64,000 nt of DNA from positions 124,001-188,000 of the forward strand of contig NZ_VIRM01000004.1 of NCBI RefSeq assembly GCF_006874475.1, in the 5' to 3' direction. A model generated the notes under the pieces. That model ran no database searches, was not told where the DNA came from, and saw only the letters and a list, made by a program, of their open reading frames with translations. Positions 43,801 to 52,281 of this stretch are shown one piece after another; within the stretch, counting starts at the first letter, position 1; every line of letters begins with the position of its first letter. The stretch is from Microbispora hainanensis. Lineage in GTDB: Bacteria > Actinomycetota > Actinomycetes > Streptosporangiales > Streptosporangiaceae. The translations under genes and the position numbers were made by a program.

Positions 43801-46175
43801 ACTTCTTCGATCTCGGCGGCCACTCGCTGCTCGCCGTCCAGGTCGTCGCGAAGCTCCGCAGGGCGCTGCCCGCCGGATCGGCGCAGGTCGGGCTGGTGGA
43901 CGTCTTCACCTACCGGACCGTGCGCGAGCTGGCGGCCTACGCCGGATCCGGCGAGGACCGCCCGCGCCCGCTGCTCCAGCGGCTCACCCCGGCGCGTACG
44001 GCGAGCGTCACCTACGTGTGCGTGCCGTACGGGTCGGGCAGCGCCGTGGTCTACCAGCCGCTGGCCGACGCCCTGCCGGCAGACCAGGCGCTGTACGCGC
44101 TCGCGATCCCGGGCCACGACGTGGGCCTGGACGAGGAGCCGATGGCGTTCGACGAGCTGGCCGCCCGCGCCACGGAGGAGATCCTCGCCATCGACGGTCC
44201 CCTGGTGATCTACGGCCACTGCGGGGTCGGCGCCGCGCTCGCGGTCGAGCTGGCCACCCGGGTCGAGGCGGCGGGCCGTGCGGTGGACGCCGTCTACGTC
44301 GGGGCGATCTTCCCGTTCGCCCGGCCGCGCGGGGTCATGCGGGCACTGTCGAGAATCGGGGAGTTCGACCGCCTTCGCAGCAGTCAGACCGACATCAACC
44401 GCCTCAAGGCCCGCGGGGTGGACCTTGAGGAGCTCGATCCCGGCGTGGCCGACCGCATCATCCGCACGATGCGCCACGACTCGAAGGCCGCGGAGAAATA
44501 CTTCACCGGGCTGTTCGACGCGCCGGACCGGCCACGGTTACGTGCGCCGATCATCTCGGTGGTCGGCGAGCGCGACCCCGCCACCGAGTTCTACACCGAG
44601 CGCTACCGCGAGTGGGGCTTCCTCACCGACGTCACGGCGCTCGTCGTCCTTGACGAGGGCGGCCACTACTTCCTGCGCTACCGGGCGGAGGAACTGGCCG
44701 CCGCCCTGCGCACCCACACCCACATGGAGGTCTCCGACCGCTCGGGCGACCCCTCGTGGTGGGTGCACGCGGTGTCGCACGGGCCCGACGAGCACGGGTC
44801 CGACGAGCACGGCTCCGGCACGCCCGGGTCCGACAAGCAGGGCGTGCGGCCCAGCATGGGCCGCTTCCTCACGATGTCCGCCGGGCAGCAGCTCTCGATG
44901 ATCGGCTCAGCCCTCACCGGGTGGGCCCTGCCGCTGACCGTCCTCATGGACTCCGGTTCGATCGGGCAGTTCTCCACGCTGGCCGTGCTCAACCTGGCCG
45001 GGCTGCTGATCTCCCCGCTGGCCGGGGCGATCGTCGACCGGGCCGACCGGCGGCGCGTGATGCTGTGGGCCGACTGCGCCTCGGCCGGGATCCAGGGCGT
45101 GCTGGCCCTGCTGCTCCTCTTCGGCGACATCCGGATCTGGCAGATCTATCTGCTGATCGTCGCCCTGTCGACGGCGACGAGCTTCCAGCGGCTGGCCTAC
45201 CAGTCGGCGGTGCCGCAGCTCGTCCCGAAGCACTATCTCGGCCATGCCATCGGCGTCACCCAGATGACCAACGGCGTCGCGCAGCTCGTCGTCCCCCTCG
45301 TCGCGGCAGGGCTGCTGGCCTGGATCGGGCTCGGCGGCATCGTGGCGATCGACGTGGCGAGTTACGCGTTCGCCATCGTCACGGTGCTGCTGGTCCGCTT
45401 CCCCGACACGCTGCCCTGGCGGCCGCGCGAGCCGCTGAGCACGGAGATCGCCAAGGGCTTCACGTACACGTGGCACGACCGGGGCCTGCGCTCGACGCTG
45501 GTGTTCTTCGCCGTGCTCAACGTGTTCCTGTCGCCGCTGCTCCTGCTGGTCTCGCCGCTGGTGCTCTCCTTCGCCACGCTCAAGGACGTCAGCGTGATCT
45601 CGCTGGTGTCGGGGCTCGGCGTCCTGCTCGGCGGGCTGACCATGTCGCTGTGGGGCGGCCCGCGCCGCGGGCGGTTCCGCGGTGTGCTGGCCTTCGCCGT
45701 GGCCATCGCGGCGGGCGCCGTCGTCACCGGCCTCGCCCCCTCGCTCGTCGTGGTCGGCGTCGGGGCGTTCGCGCTGTCCTACTTCCTCACGCTGATGAAC
45801 GGCATCTACGTCACGATCGTGCAGATCAAGGTGCCCGCGCGGTTCCACGGGCGGGTCTTCGCGCTCAACACGTTGGTCGCCTGGTCGACGCTCCCCATCG
45901 GCATCGGCCTGGTCGCCCCGCTCGGCACCGCGCTGTTCGACCCGCTGCTGGCCCCGGGTGGGGCGCTCGCCTCGACCGTGGGCGCCCTGATCGGGGTGGG
46001 CCCCGGCCGTGGGATCGCCTTCCTCTATCTGGTGTGCGCGCTGGGCATGATCCTCGTGGCGGCCGGCGCCCTGCGGGTGAGGCGGCTTGCCCGCCTCGAC
46101 ACCGAGATGCCGGACGCGCTGCCCGACGACCTCGTCGGCGTCGAGGCCATCCGGAGTCGCGCCGCCTCGAACTAG
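40821..46175 (+). CDS. Single-module NRPS (C-A-T-TE) fused to an MFS transporter
   Basis: 1784 residues. The C domain has HHIVADG (163-169). The A domain has YTSGSTGRPKG (~617), LYGPTE, YRTGD and NGKLDR; its selectivity residues read D-V-W-H-V-S-L-V-D-K, matching the published serine code family (EntF-like). The carrier Ser1002 is in DLGGHSL. In the thioesterase the nucleophile is Cys1134 (YGHCGVG) with His1282 (GGHYF); the usual Asp after strand 6 is missing, and Asp1252 (GERDP) may serve. After a Gly/Ser/His/Asp linker, residues ~1365-1765 form an MFS carrier of 11-12 helices. The protein would load serine, join it to an acyl or aminoacyl donor, release it and export it. No partner synthetase, MbtH or starter gene is nearby. 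Confidence 0.92.
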   Translation: MSVADLSDAKRELLRRRLRARSARDSIPRRPEGVEPPMSPAQEPLWFMEQFTPGTTTYTLVLAVRLREPLDEDRLARALAELPRRHEGLRQRFPATEEGTPAVHVVDTAEVPLNRTTAATDDEAIALIGAETAIPLDLARGPLLKCVVVSKAEDEHIVALLVHHIVADGQSLHLLMRDLLALWHGEEPPEPAVRFGDVAVWQRERSVGRELDYWRGELAGLPRLELLTDRPRPALQTLDGATHVRSLPPDLMDGVAALSRDHGASTFMTLLAAYHVLLSRLTGQDDFAVGVPVAGRSRPEFEDVVGMFVNVLAIRARLDGEPTFAELLARTRSTVLAALDHEELPFAQLVEALGVPRDTSRPPLIDTICSMNEFSPGDGIEVFPLAPASARHDVELYVVPTDDGGLNCAFTYRPELFREDTVARMAGQLEDLLRAIVRDPHVPISRLPLTGDDALIAGWNATGADYPDTATLHGLIEEQAARTPEAVAVTFAGRSWTYRQLDERANRIAHRLAGLGVQPGGLVAVCAERSLDLVAALLGVLKTGAAYVPLDPGYPADRLAFMLADSGAPVVLTQQDLAERLATGGAVILPLDLDAVWDGLPATPPEARGGPGTAAYMIYTSGSTGRPKGVPNSHRGIVNRLDWMQKRFRLTDADVVLQKTPAGFDVSVWEFFWPLLTGARLVLAEPGGHRDPAYLRDLINAERVTVLHFVPSMLGAFLSEEGVETCTSPRVIVCSGEELPVDLAERCLRTLPAELHNLYGPTEAAVDVSAWQCTLPALAGRVRVPIGSPIQNITLHVLDRHGEPVPVGVPGELYIGGVGVALGYHARPELTAERFAGGRYRTGDAARRLPDGTIEFLGRLDGQVKLRGLRIELGEIEAVLREKAGVRDAAVIVREDVPGDPRLVAYLTGDDVPEPAQVRAAIRGTLPEYMLPSMFVVLDALPLTPNGKLDRAALPVPQAQADVPYAEPETETERAVAAVWAEVLAAERIGADDDFFDLGGHSLLAVQVVAKLRRALPAGSAQVGLVDVFTYRTVRELAAYAGSGEDRPRPLLQRLTPARTASVTYVCVPYGSGSAVVYQPLADALPADQALYALAIPGHDVGLDEEPMAFDELAARATEEILAIDGPLVIYGHCGVGAALAVELATRVEAAGRAVDAVYVGAIFPFARPRGVMRALSRIGEFDRLRSSQTDINRLKARGVDLEELDPGVADRIIRTMRHDSKAAEKYFTGLFDAPDRPRLRAPIISVVGERDPATEFYTERYREWGFLTDVTALVVLDEGGHYFLRYRAEELAAALRTHTHMEVSDRSGDPSWWVHAVSHGPDEHGSDEHGSGTPGSDKQGVRPSMGRFLTMSAGQQLSMIGSALTGWALPLTVLMDSGSIGQFSTLAVLNLAGLLISPLAGAIVDRADRRRVMLWADCASAGIQGVLALLLLFGDIRIWQIYLLIVALSTATSFQRLAYQSAVPQLVPKHYLGHAIGVTQMTNGVAQLVVPLVAAGLLAWIGLGGIVAIDVASYAFAIVTVLLVRFPDTLPWRPREPLSTEIAKGFTYTWHDRGLRSTLVFFAVLNVFLSPLLLLVSPLVLSFATLKDVSVISLVSGLGVLLGGLTMSLWGGPRRGRFRGVLAFAVAIAAGAVVTGLAPSLVVVGVGAFALSYFLTLMNGIYVTIVQIKVPARFHGRVFALNTLVAWSTLPIGIGLVAPLGTALFDPLLAPGGALASTVGALIGVGPGRGIAFLYLVCALGMILVAAGALRVRRLARLDTEMPDALPDDLVGVEAIRSRAASN

Positions 46176-47044
46176 AGGCGCCGGGTCAGCGCGCCGAGGT
46201 TGGCCTCGACCCAGCGGAGCCGGGCGAGCGTGCCGGTGGGCTCGTCTCGCCCGGCTCCGCCGAGGAAGGCCAGATAGCCGCGCACCCAGCCGCCGAAGAC
46301 CCAGGGCTCCGCCGGGATGTCGCCGCCGGCTTTGCGATAGCCGCTCACGGCGGCGTCGAACCGGTCGAAATCGACGCTCCCGTCGAGGCGGGCCGCCCAG
46401 TCGAGGGCCACGCCCGCGGCCTCCTGCTCCGCGACGTACGGACCGGCGGTGTCCCAGTCGATGATCGCCAGGCTGCCGTCGAACCGGAGCAGGGCGTTCT
46501 TCGGGTGCAGGTCGCCGTGCGACATGGTCAGGGTGCCCACACCGGCCGGTCGCGCGGTCGCGGCTTCGAGGCCGGACAGCCCCCACGCCGGATCCCCGGC
46601 CGGGTGGCCGGCGGGGTGGCCGGCGGGGCCGGAGAGGTCCGCCCGCGGTGGTTCCTGAGGAGCGCCGGCACGACCGGCCGCGTGGACGGCGGCCACCAGC
46701 TCGCCCATCGCGGCCGACAGCTCGGCGCTGAGATCGCCGAGGGCGGGCGCCTTCCCGTCGAGCCAGCGATGCACCCGGACCGAGCCGTCCCCGATCGGGA
46801 CGACGTACGCCCCTGTCGCGGGCGACGGGACCGGCTCGGGCACGGGGACGCCCGCCCGCCAGGCCGCGACCTCGATCTCCACGGCGGGCGCGGCCGACGG
46901 CGGCAGCCGCTTCACGGCGTACGCGCCGGTGATCGTGTCGAGCCGCCACACCTCGTTGTGGTAGTAGCCGGCCACCCGCAGTCCGCGGGTCACCGCCAGG
47001 CCGAGGCCGAACGCATCACAGACCACGCCGATATCGAGATCCAT
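46172..47044 (-). CDS. APH-family phosphotransferase
   Basis: 290 residues of the aminoglycoside/choline kinase fold. The catalytic loop is SHGDLHPKNALL and the metal-binding motif IIDWDTAGP; the N-lobe has AYAVKRLPPS with the nucleotide-binding Lys. A PAGHPAGHPAGDP repeat lies in the middle. It overlaps the NRPS-MFS stop by four bases tail-to-tail and follows glgC on the same strand by 25 bases. It might phosphorylate a sugar, choline-like compound or drug; the neighbouring NRPS product is only a guess as substrate. Confidence 0.85.
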   Translation of the reverse strand: MDLDIGVVCDAFGLGLAVTRGLRVAGYYHNEVWRLDTITGAYAVKRLPPSAAPAVEIEVAAWRAGVPVPEPVPSPATGAYVVPIGDGSVRVHRWLDGKAPALGDLSAELSAAMGELVAAVHAAGRAGAPQEPPRADLSGPAGHPAGHPAGDPAWGLSGLEAATARPAGVGTLTMSHGDLHPKNALLRFDGSLAIIDWDTAGPYVAEQEAAGVALDWAARLDGSVDFDRFDAAVSGYRKAGGDIPAEPWVFGGWVRGYLAFLGGAGRDEPTGTLARLRWVEANLGALTRRL

Positions 47045-47069
47045 CCCCGCATTCTGCCCCGCTCGGGGC

Positions 47070-48296
47070 TCAGCGGTCGACGATCTCGTTCTTCCCGATC
47101 ACGACCACACCGCTGCGGGTCACCGCGAAGCGCTGGCGGTCATACTCGAGGTCGAAGCCGATCCGGGCGCCGTCGGGGATGACCACGTTCTTGTCGATGA
47201 TGGCCTTGCGGACGATCGCACCCCTGCCGATCTTGACCGAGCCCATCAGCACCGAGTCCTCGACGTGCGAGTGGGAGTGCAGCACCACGCCGGGGGACAG
47301 GATCGAGCGCACCGCAGTGCCGCCCGACACGATCACCCCGGGCGACACGAGCGACTCCAGCGCGTGCCCCACCCGGTCGCCCTCGTTGTGCACGAACTTC
47401 GCCGGCGGCAGCGGATCGTTGCCGGTGTAGATCGGCCACCGGTCGTTGTAGAGGTTGAAGACCGGCTGCACCGAGATGAGGTCCATGTTGGCCTCGTAGT
47501 AGGCGTCGAGCGTCCCCACGTCGCGCCAGTAGCCGCGGTCGCGCTGGGTCGAGCCGGGCACCACGTTGTCCGCGAAGTCGTACACCTCGGCGCCGCCGCT
47601 CTTGACGAACATCGGGATGATGTCGCCGCCGAGGTCGTGCCTGCTGCTGGGGTCGAGGGCGTCCTCGCGCAGGGCCTCGATGAGGGCCTGGGTCTTGAAG
47701 ACGTAGTTGCCCATCGAGGCGAAGATCTGGTCGGGCGCGTCGGGCAGGCCGACGGCGTCCTTCGGCTTCTCGCGGAACGCGACGATCCGGCGGCCGGAGG
47801 GGTCGGCCTCGATGACCCCGAACTGGTCGGCCAGTTCGAGGGGCTGACGGATCGCGGCGACGGTCACGTCCGCGCCCGAGTCGATGTGCTGGTCGACCAT
47901 CTGACGGGGATCCATCCGATAGATGTGGTCCGCGCCGAAGACGATCACGTGATCGGGCATCTCGTCGTAGATCAGGTTCAGGTTCTGGAACAGCGCGTCG
48001 GCCGATCCGGCGAACCAGCGCGGCCCGAGCCGCTGCTGCGCCGGCACGGGGGTCACGTAGTTGCCGAGCATCGACGACAGCCGCCACGTCCGGGAGATGT
48101 GCCGGTCCAGGCTGTGGTTCTTGTACTGCGTCAGCACCACGATCTGCCAGTAGTGCGCGTTCGCCAGATTCGACAGCACGAAGTCGATGAGCCGGTAGAT
48201 GCCGCCGAAGGGCACGGCGGGCTTGGCCCGGTCCGCGGTCAGCGGCATGAGCCGCTTGCCCTCTCCACCCGCGAGCACGATCGCCAGGACCTTCAT
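47070..48296 (-). CDS. glgC: Glucose-1-phosphate adenylyltransferase
   Basis: 408 residues. The N-terminal nucleotidyltransferase has [18 protein letters not shown] and [16 protein letters not shown] (activator and phosphate-binding Lys region), [14 protein letters not shown] with the catalytic Asp, and a C-terminal left-handed beta helix ([18 protein letters not shown]). It makes ADP-glucose. ATG 48296 has AAGG 8 bases upstream. Divergent to glgM, as in mycobacteria, where the pair supplies ADP-glucose for maltose-1-phosphate and glycogen synthesis. The frame extends upstream to 48800 opposite glgM but is not coding. Confidence 0.96.
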   Translation of the reverse strand: MKVLAIVLAGGEGKRLMPLTADRAKPAVPFGGIYRLIDFVLSNLANAHYWQIVVLTQYKNHSLDRHISRTWRLSSMLGNYVTPVPAQQRLGPRWFAGSADALFQNLNLIYDEMPDHVIVFGADHIYRMDPRQMVDQHIDSGADVTVAAIRQPLELADQFGVIEADPSGRRIVAFREKPKDAVGLPDAPDQIFASMGNYVFKTQALIEALREDALDPSSRHDLGGDIIPMFVKSGGAEVYDFADNVVPGSTQRDRGYWRDVGTLDAYYEANMDLISVQPVFNLYNDRWPIYTGNDPLPPAKFVHNEGDRVGHALESLVSPGVIVSGGTAVRSILSPGVVLHSHSHVEDSVLMGSVKIGRGAIVRKAIIDKNVVIPDGARIGFDLEYDRQRFAVTRSGVVVIGKNEIVDR

Positions 48297-48380
48297 AGGC
48301 AGGACCTTAACCCGCGAAATGGCTAACAAACACCAGTTACACCGGCAAACAGCGCGGATCGGGACTCTAAGCTCACTCGT

Positions 48381-49571
48381 ATGCGTGTCGATCTGCTGAG
48401 CCGCGAGTATCCGCCCGAGGTGTACGGCGGCGCCGGAGTCCATGTCGAATACCTCGCGCGGGAGCTTCGCGGGCTGGCCGACGTGCGCGTCCGCTGCTTC
48501 GGCGCGCCGCGCGAGGAGCCCGGCGTGCGGGCCTACCCCGTCCCCGGGGGACTGTCCGGCGCGAACGCCGCCCTCCAGGTGCTCGGGGTCGACGTCGAGA
48601 TGGCGGCCGGGTGCGAGGGCGCGGACGTCGTGCACAGCCACACCTGGTATGCCAACTTCGCCGGGCACGTCGCCAAGTTGCTGTACGGCGTGCCGCACGT
48701 GATGACCACGCACAGCCTGGAGCCGCTGCGCCCGTGGAAGGCCGAGCAGCTCGGCGGCGGCTACACGCTCTCGTCGTGGGCGGAGCGGACCGCGCTCCAC
48801 GCGGCCGACGCGATCATCGCGGTCTCCGAGGGCATGCGCCGGGACGTGCTAACGGCATATCCCGAAATATCGCCCGATCGGGTGCGGGTGATCCACAACG
48901 GCATCGACACCGAGGAGTACGCGCCGTCCCGGGGCACGGAGGCCCTGGTGAAGCACGGCATCGACCCGGCCGTGCCGTACGTCGTCTTCGTGGGGCGGAT
49001 CACCCGGCAGAAGGGCCTGGTACACCTGCTGCACGCGGCCCGGTCGTTCGACCCGGCGGCGCAGCTCGTGCTGTGCGCGGGCGCGCCCGACACGCCGGAG
49101 ATCGCCGAGGAGGTCACGGCGCTCGTGCGCGAGCTGTCGGCCTCCCGCAAGGGCGTGGTGTGGATCTCCGAGATGCTGCCCAGGCCCGAGGTGATCCAGA
49201 TCCTCACGCACGCCACCGTGTTCGTGTGCCCGTCGGTGTACGAGCCGATGGGCATCGTGAACCTGGAGGCGATGGCGTGCGAGACCGCCGTCGTGGCGAC
49301 CGCGACCGGAGGGATCCCCGAGGTCGTCGCCGACGGTGAGACGGGCCTGCTCGTCCCGATCGACCAGGGCGCGGACGGCGAGCCGCACGACCCGGAGGCG
49401 TTCGCCGCGGCGCTGGCCGAGCGGGTCGACGCGGTGCTCGGCGATCCGCGCCTGGCCGCCGCGATGGGCGAGGCCGGGCGCGTGCGCGCCATCGAGCACT
49501 TCTCCTGGCGGCGGATCGCCGAGCGCACCCACGAGCTCTACGCGTCGCTCACCCGGCCGAGCTCGGGATGA
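48381..49571 (+). CDS. glgM: ADP-glucose-dependent glycosyltransferase (GlgM/GlgA type)
   Basis: 396 residues of the GT4 family GT-B fold. The N-terminal [20 protein letters not shown] holds the donor-binding glycines; [41 protein letters not shown] and the E-x7-E motif in [17 protein letters not shown] follow. Actinobacterial proteins of this type, paired with glgC, make maltose-1-phosphate (GlgM) and have been called glycogen synthase (GlgA). No glgE or glgB is in the window. The 84-base divergent region to glgC holds both promoters. It overlaps the convergent dehydrogenase by 23 bases. Confidence 0.93.
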   Translation: MRVDLLSREYPPEVYGGAGVHVEYLARELRGLADVRVRCFGAPREEPGVRAYPVPGGLSGANAALQVLGVDVEMAAGCEGADVVHSHTWYANFAGHVAKLLYGVPHVMTTHSLEPLRPWKAEQLGGGYTLSSWAERTALHAADAIIAVSEGMRRDVLTAYPEISPDRVRVIHNGIDTEEYAPSRGTEALVKHGIDPAVPYVVFVGRITRQKGLVHLLHAARSFDPAAQLVLCAGAPDTPEIAEEVTALVRELSASRKGVVWISEMLPRPEVIQILTHATVFVCPSVYEPMGIVNLEAMACETAVVATATGGIPEVVADGETGLLVPIDQGADGEPHDPEAFAAALAERVDAVLGDPRLAAAMGEAGRVRAIEHFSWRRIAERTHELYASLTRPSSG

Positions 49572-50598
49572 TCATGGTGACGCCCGGATGCGCGCCCGGC
49601 CGGGTCAGCGCGTCCGGCGCGTCGTCCAGGCCGACGGTGCGGGTGACCAGCAGATCGGGGTGGAGCACGCCCGCCGCGATCAGCTCCAGCATCGGGGGAT
49701 AGGCGTGCGCGGCCATGCCGTGGCTACCCACGATCTCCAGCTCGTGCGCGATGACCCGGCCCATCGGCAGGGACGTCTCCCCGGGCAGCAGGCCCACCTG
49801 CACGTGGCGGCCCCGCCTGCGCAGGCCGCCGATCGACGCGGCGCAGGTGGCGGGGGCGCCAAGCGCGTCGACGGAGACGTCGGCGCCGCCGCCCCCGGTG
49901 GCCGCCCTGACCCGCGCGCCGGTCTCCTCGGGACCGTCGCCCTCGCCCGCCAGGACGCACTCGGCCGCGCCGAACCGCCGGGCCAGGTCGAGCGCGCCGG
50001 GCGACACGTCCACCGCGACGACCCGCGCCCCCACGGCGGCGCCGATCATCACGGCCGACAGGCCGACCCCGCCGCAGCCGTGCACGGCGAGCCACTGGCC
50101 CGCCCGCACCCGCCCCTGCTCGACGACCGCGCGGAACGCGGTGGCGAAGCGGCAGCCCAGGCTCGCCGCCGTCGTGAACGCCATGCCGTCCGGCAGCCGC
50201 ACGAGGTTCACGTCGGCGTGGTCGATCGCCACCAGCTCGGCGAACGACCCCCAATGGGTGAAGCCGGGCTGCGTCTGGCGCTCGCACACCTGCTGGTTGC
50301 CGGTCGTGCACTCGCGGCAGCTCCCGCAGGCGCAGATGAACGGCACCATCACCCGGTCGCCCGGCCGCCAGTCGCGCACCCCCGGGCCGGCCGAGTCGAC
50401 CACACCCGCCAGCTCGTGCCCCGGCACGTGGGGAAGCACGGCGATGTCCGCGTCGTGGCCCATCCACCCGTGCCAGTCGCTGCGGCACGCCCCGGTCGCC
50501 TCGACCCTGATCACGACGCCGTCCGGCGGCGCCACCGGGTCCGCCACCTCGCGCACCTCGGCCCGCCCGCCGAACTCCTCGTACACAACCGCGCGCAT
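49549..50598 (-). CDS. Zinc-dependent alcohol dehydrogenase (MDR family)
   Basis: 349 residues. Catalytic zinc ligands are seen in ATGACRSDWHGW and PHVPGHELAG, the structural-zinc cysteines in CACGSCRECTTGNQQVC, and the cofactor loop in VHGCGGVGLSAVMIG. The substrate may be an alcohol or a modified aldehyde; the family cannot tell. ATG 50598 has AAAGGAG 7 bases upstream, better than GTG 50604. It is divergent from pgeF with about 35 bases between the starts. Confidence 0.92.
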   Translation of the reverse strand: MRAVVYEEFGGRAEVREVADPVAPPDGVVIRVEATGACRSDWHGWMGHDADIAVLPHVPGHELAGVVDSAGPGVRDWRPGDRVMVPFICACGSCRECTTGNQQVCERQTQPGFTHWGSFAELVAIDHADVNLVRLPDGMAFTTAASLGCRFATAFRAVVEQGRVRAGQWLAVHGCGGVGLSAVMIGAAVGARVVAVDVSPGALDLARRFGAAECVLAGEGDGPEETGARVRAATGGGGADVSVDALGAPATCAASIGGLRRRGRHVQVGLLPGETSLPMGRVIAHELEIVGSHGMAAHAYPPMLELIAAGVLHPDLLVTRTVGLDDAPDALTRPGAHPGVTMIIPSSAG

Positions 50599-50633
50599 GT
50601 CCACGCTCCTTTCCCAGGCCGTACGCTAATCGG

Positions 50634-51347
50634 GTGATTGCGATCGATCGGGTGCGGATGGCCTTCACCGACCGGCACGGCGGTATGAGCACCGAACCGT
50701 ACGGCACGCGCAACCTCGGCGGGGCGGTGGGGGACGACCCGGCGGCGGTCGCCGGGAACCGGGCGAAGACGGCCGCGGAGTTCGGGCTCGACCGCGTGGT
50801 CTACATGCGCCAGGTCCACGGGACCGACGTCGCCTACGTGGAGGAGCCGTTCGGGGAGGAACCGCCCGCGCTCGACGGGGTGTTCACCGACCTTCCCGGG
50901 CTCGGCCTGGCGGTCCTGGTCGCCGACTGCGCGCCCGTGCTGGTGGCCGATCCGGTGGCCGGCCTGGTCGGCGGCGCACACTCCGGGCGGCCGGGCACCG
51001 AGGCGGGCGTGGTGCCCGCCCTGGTCGAGGCGATGGCCGCGCGGGGCGCCCGGCCGGAGCGGATGACGGCCGTGATCGGGCCGTCGGCCTGCGGCCTGTG
51101 CTACGAGGTGCCGGAAGACCTGTGCGAGCGCGTCGCCGCCCGGGTGCCCGAGACCCGATCGCGGACCCGGCAGGGCACGCCCGCGCTCGACATCCGGGCC
51201 GGGATCGCGGCCCAGCTCGCCCGGGCCGGGGTCGCCGACGTCCGGCACGACGACCGCTGCACGATCGAGACGGCCGACCTCTACTCCTACCGCCGTGAGC
51301 AGCGCACCGGGCGCTTCGCCGGCTACGTCTGGCTCACCGGCGCCTGA
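50634..51347 (+). CDS. pgeF: Peptidoglycan editing factor / multicopper-like purine phosphorylase (YfiH family)
   Basis: 237 residues of the DUF152/YfiH/YlmD family. The three conserved metal ligands are in RQVHGTDVAYV (His), VLVADCAPVLVADP (Cys) and GGAHSGRPGTEAGVV (His). Members act on purine nucleosides and on misincorporated residues in peptidoglycan precursors. In many actinobacteria the gene sits near ftsZ; here it does not, so this may be a second copy. GTG 50634 has no clear ribosome site. Confidence 0.88.
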   Translation: MIAIDRVRMAFTDRHGGMSTEPYGTRNLGGAVGDDPAAVAGNRAKTAAEFGLDRVVYMRQVHGTDVAYVEEPFGEEPPALDGVFTDLPGLGLAVLVADCAPVLVADPVAGLVGGAHSGRPGTEAGVVPALVEAMAARGARPERMTAVIGPSACGLCYEVPEDLCERVAARVPETRSRTRQGTPALDIRAGIAAQLARAGVADVRHDDRCTIETADLYSYRREQRTGRFAGYVWLTGA

Positions 51348-51378
51348 GCCCGCTTCGCGACGGCCGCGGGGGGGCGTC

Positions 51379-51855
51379 TCAGGCCTGTGCCCGTGGCTCC
51401 AGCCCGGCGTACGCCTTCCTGAGCAGCGCGTGCAGGGTCGCCCGCTCGTCCTCGTCCAGCGCGGCCAGCAGGTCGTCGCGCACCTCTCCGGCCTCGCGCA
51501 GGGCCGCATCCAGCGTGGCCCGGCCCTCGGGGCTCAAGGCCACCCGGTAACGCCGCCGGTCATCGGGGTCGCGCTCGCGATCCACGAGACCGAGCGGCAC
51601 GAGCGTGTCCATCACCGCCACGAGGTCGCTGGGGTCGATGCCCAGCCGGGCGCCGAGCTCGCGCTGGGACGCCGGGCCGAAGTCGCGCAGCGCGGCCAGC
51701 ACGGCCATGTCCCACAGGCCGATGCCGTGCGCGCGGAGCCGGTCGCCCATGCGGCGCCGTCCGGCGATGCCCACCTTCGAGAGCAGGAACGCGGTGATCC
51801 CGAGCAGGGACGGGGGAAGTTGCGGCACGTCGCTCACCGGAGCAGGATAGGGCAC
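51379..51855 (-). CDS. MarR-family regulator
   Basis: 158 residues with winged-HTH features: GLWDMAVLAALRDFGPASQR, LGARLGIDPSDLVAVMDTL and the wing DRERDPDDRRRYRVALS. It is divergent from a VOC-family gene with 33 bases between starts, and a perfect palindrome lies in that gap, so mutual control is likely. GTG 51855 is used as start; GTG 51837 is possible. Confidence 0.87.
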   Translation of the reverse strand: MPYPAPVSDVPQLPPSLLGITAFLLSKVGIAGRRRMGDRLRAHGIGLWDMAVLAALRDFGPASQRELGARLGIDPSDLVAVMDTLVPLGLVDRERDPDDRRRYRVALSPEGRATLDAALREAGEVRDDLLAALDEDERATLHALLRKAYAGLEPRAQA

Positions 51856-51864
51856 ATCCTATCG

Positions 51865-51878
51865 TTGGTACCTACCAA
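51865..51878. promoter_or_regulatory. Palindromic operator between marR-like and VOC genes
   Basis: TTGGTA / CC / TACCAA is a perfect inverted repeat in the 33-base divergent gap. MarR proteins bind palindromes of this size next to their own gene, so it is the natural operator candidate for both genes. Confidence 0.65.
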
Positions 51879-51888
51879 GGAATTTTTC

Positions 51889-52281
51889 ATGGACGCTCTC
51901 TACCCTCGCGTGCTCGCCTCCCGATTCGCCGAGTGCTTCCGCTTCTACGACGGCCTGCTCACCGCGGTCGCGGGCGTGCACCTCGCCAAGGGCGCGGAGA
52001 CGGGGCCGTACGTCAACTGGGACCGGGACGACGAGGGGGTGCTGGCCCTGCTCGACCGCGAGATGCTCGCCAAGGTCATCGGCGTGGACCTCGACCGCGG
52101 CCATGACGGCACGATGCTGGTCCTGACCGTGAGCGACGTCGACCAGGCCGCCGCCGTGGGGGCCGCCAACGGCGGCCGGATCGTGGCGCCGCCGAGCCCC
52201 CGGCCCGAATGGGGGCCGACCTGCCGCACCGCCCACCTGCGCGACCCCGACGGCAACCTGCTGGAGCTCCAGTCCTACTGA
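51889..52281 (+). CDS. VOC (glyoxalase/bleomycin-resistance fold) protein
   Basis: 130 residues with the paired beta-alpha-beta-beta-beta motifs of the VOC superfamily: FAECFRFYDGLLTAVAGVHL, then VLTVSDVDQAAAVGAANGGR and the end TAHLRDPDGNLLELQSY, which carries the typical metal-ligand Glu. ATG 51889 has AAGGA 7 bases upstream. It is probably controlled by the divergent MarR protein. It could be a lyase, dioxygenase or antibiotic-binding protein. Its end overlaps the convergent LLM gene by 7 bases. Confidence 0.87.
   Translation: MDALYPRVLASRFAECFRFYDGLLTAVAGVHLAKGAETGPYVNWDRDDEGVLALLDREMLAKVIGVDLDRGHDGTMLVLTVSDVDQAAAVGAANGGRIVAPPSPRPEWGPTCRTAHLRDPDGNLLELQSY

Noticed and set aside
40839-44477. 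1200-codon open frame antisense to the NRPS gene
   Set aside because: No ribosome site or domain; third-position GC bias of the real gene explains the missing stops.
40821-46175. Enterobactin-type siderophore locus
   Set aside because: The serine code and C-A-T-TE order match EntF, but no dihydroxybenzoate genes, esterase or siderophore uptake genes are present.
46172-47044. Dedicated self-resistance kinase for the NRPS product
   Set aside because: Only tail-to-tail adjacency supports it; the gene follows glgC on the other strand and the kinase family is broad.
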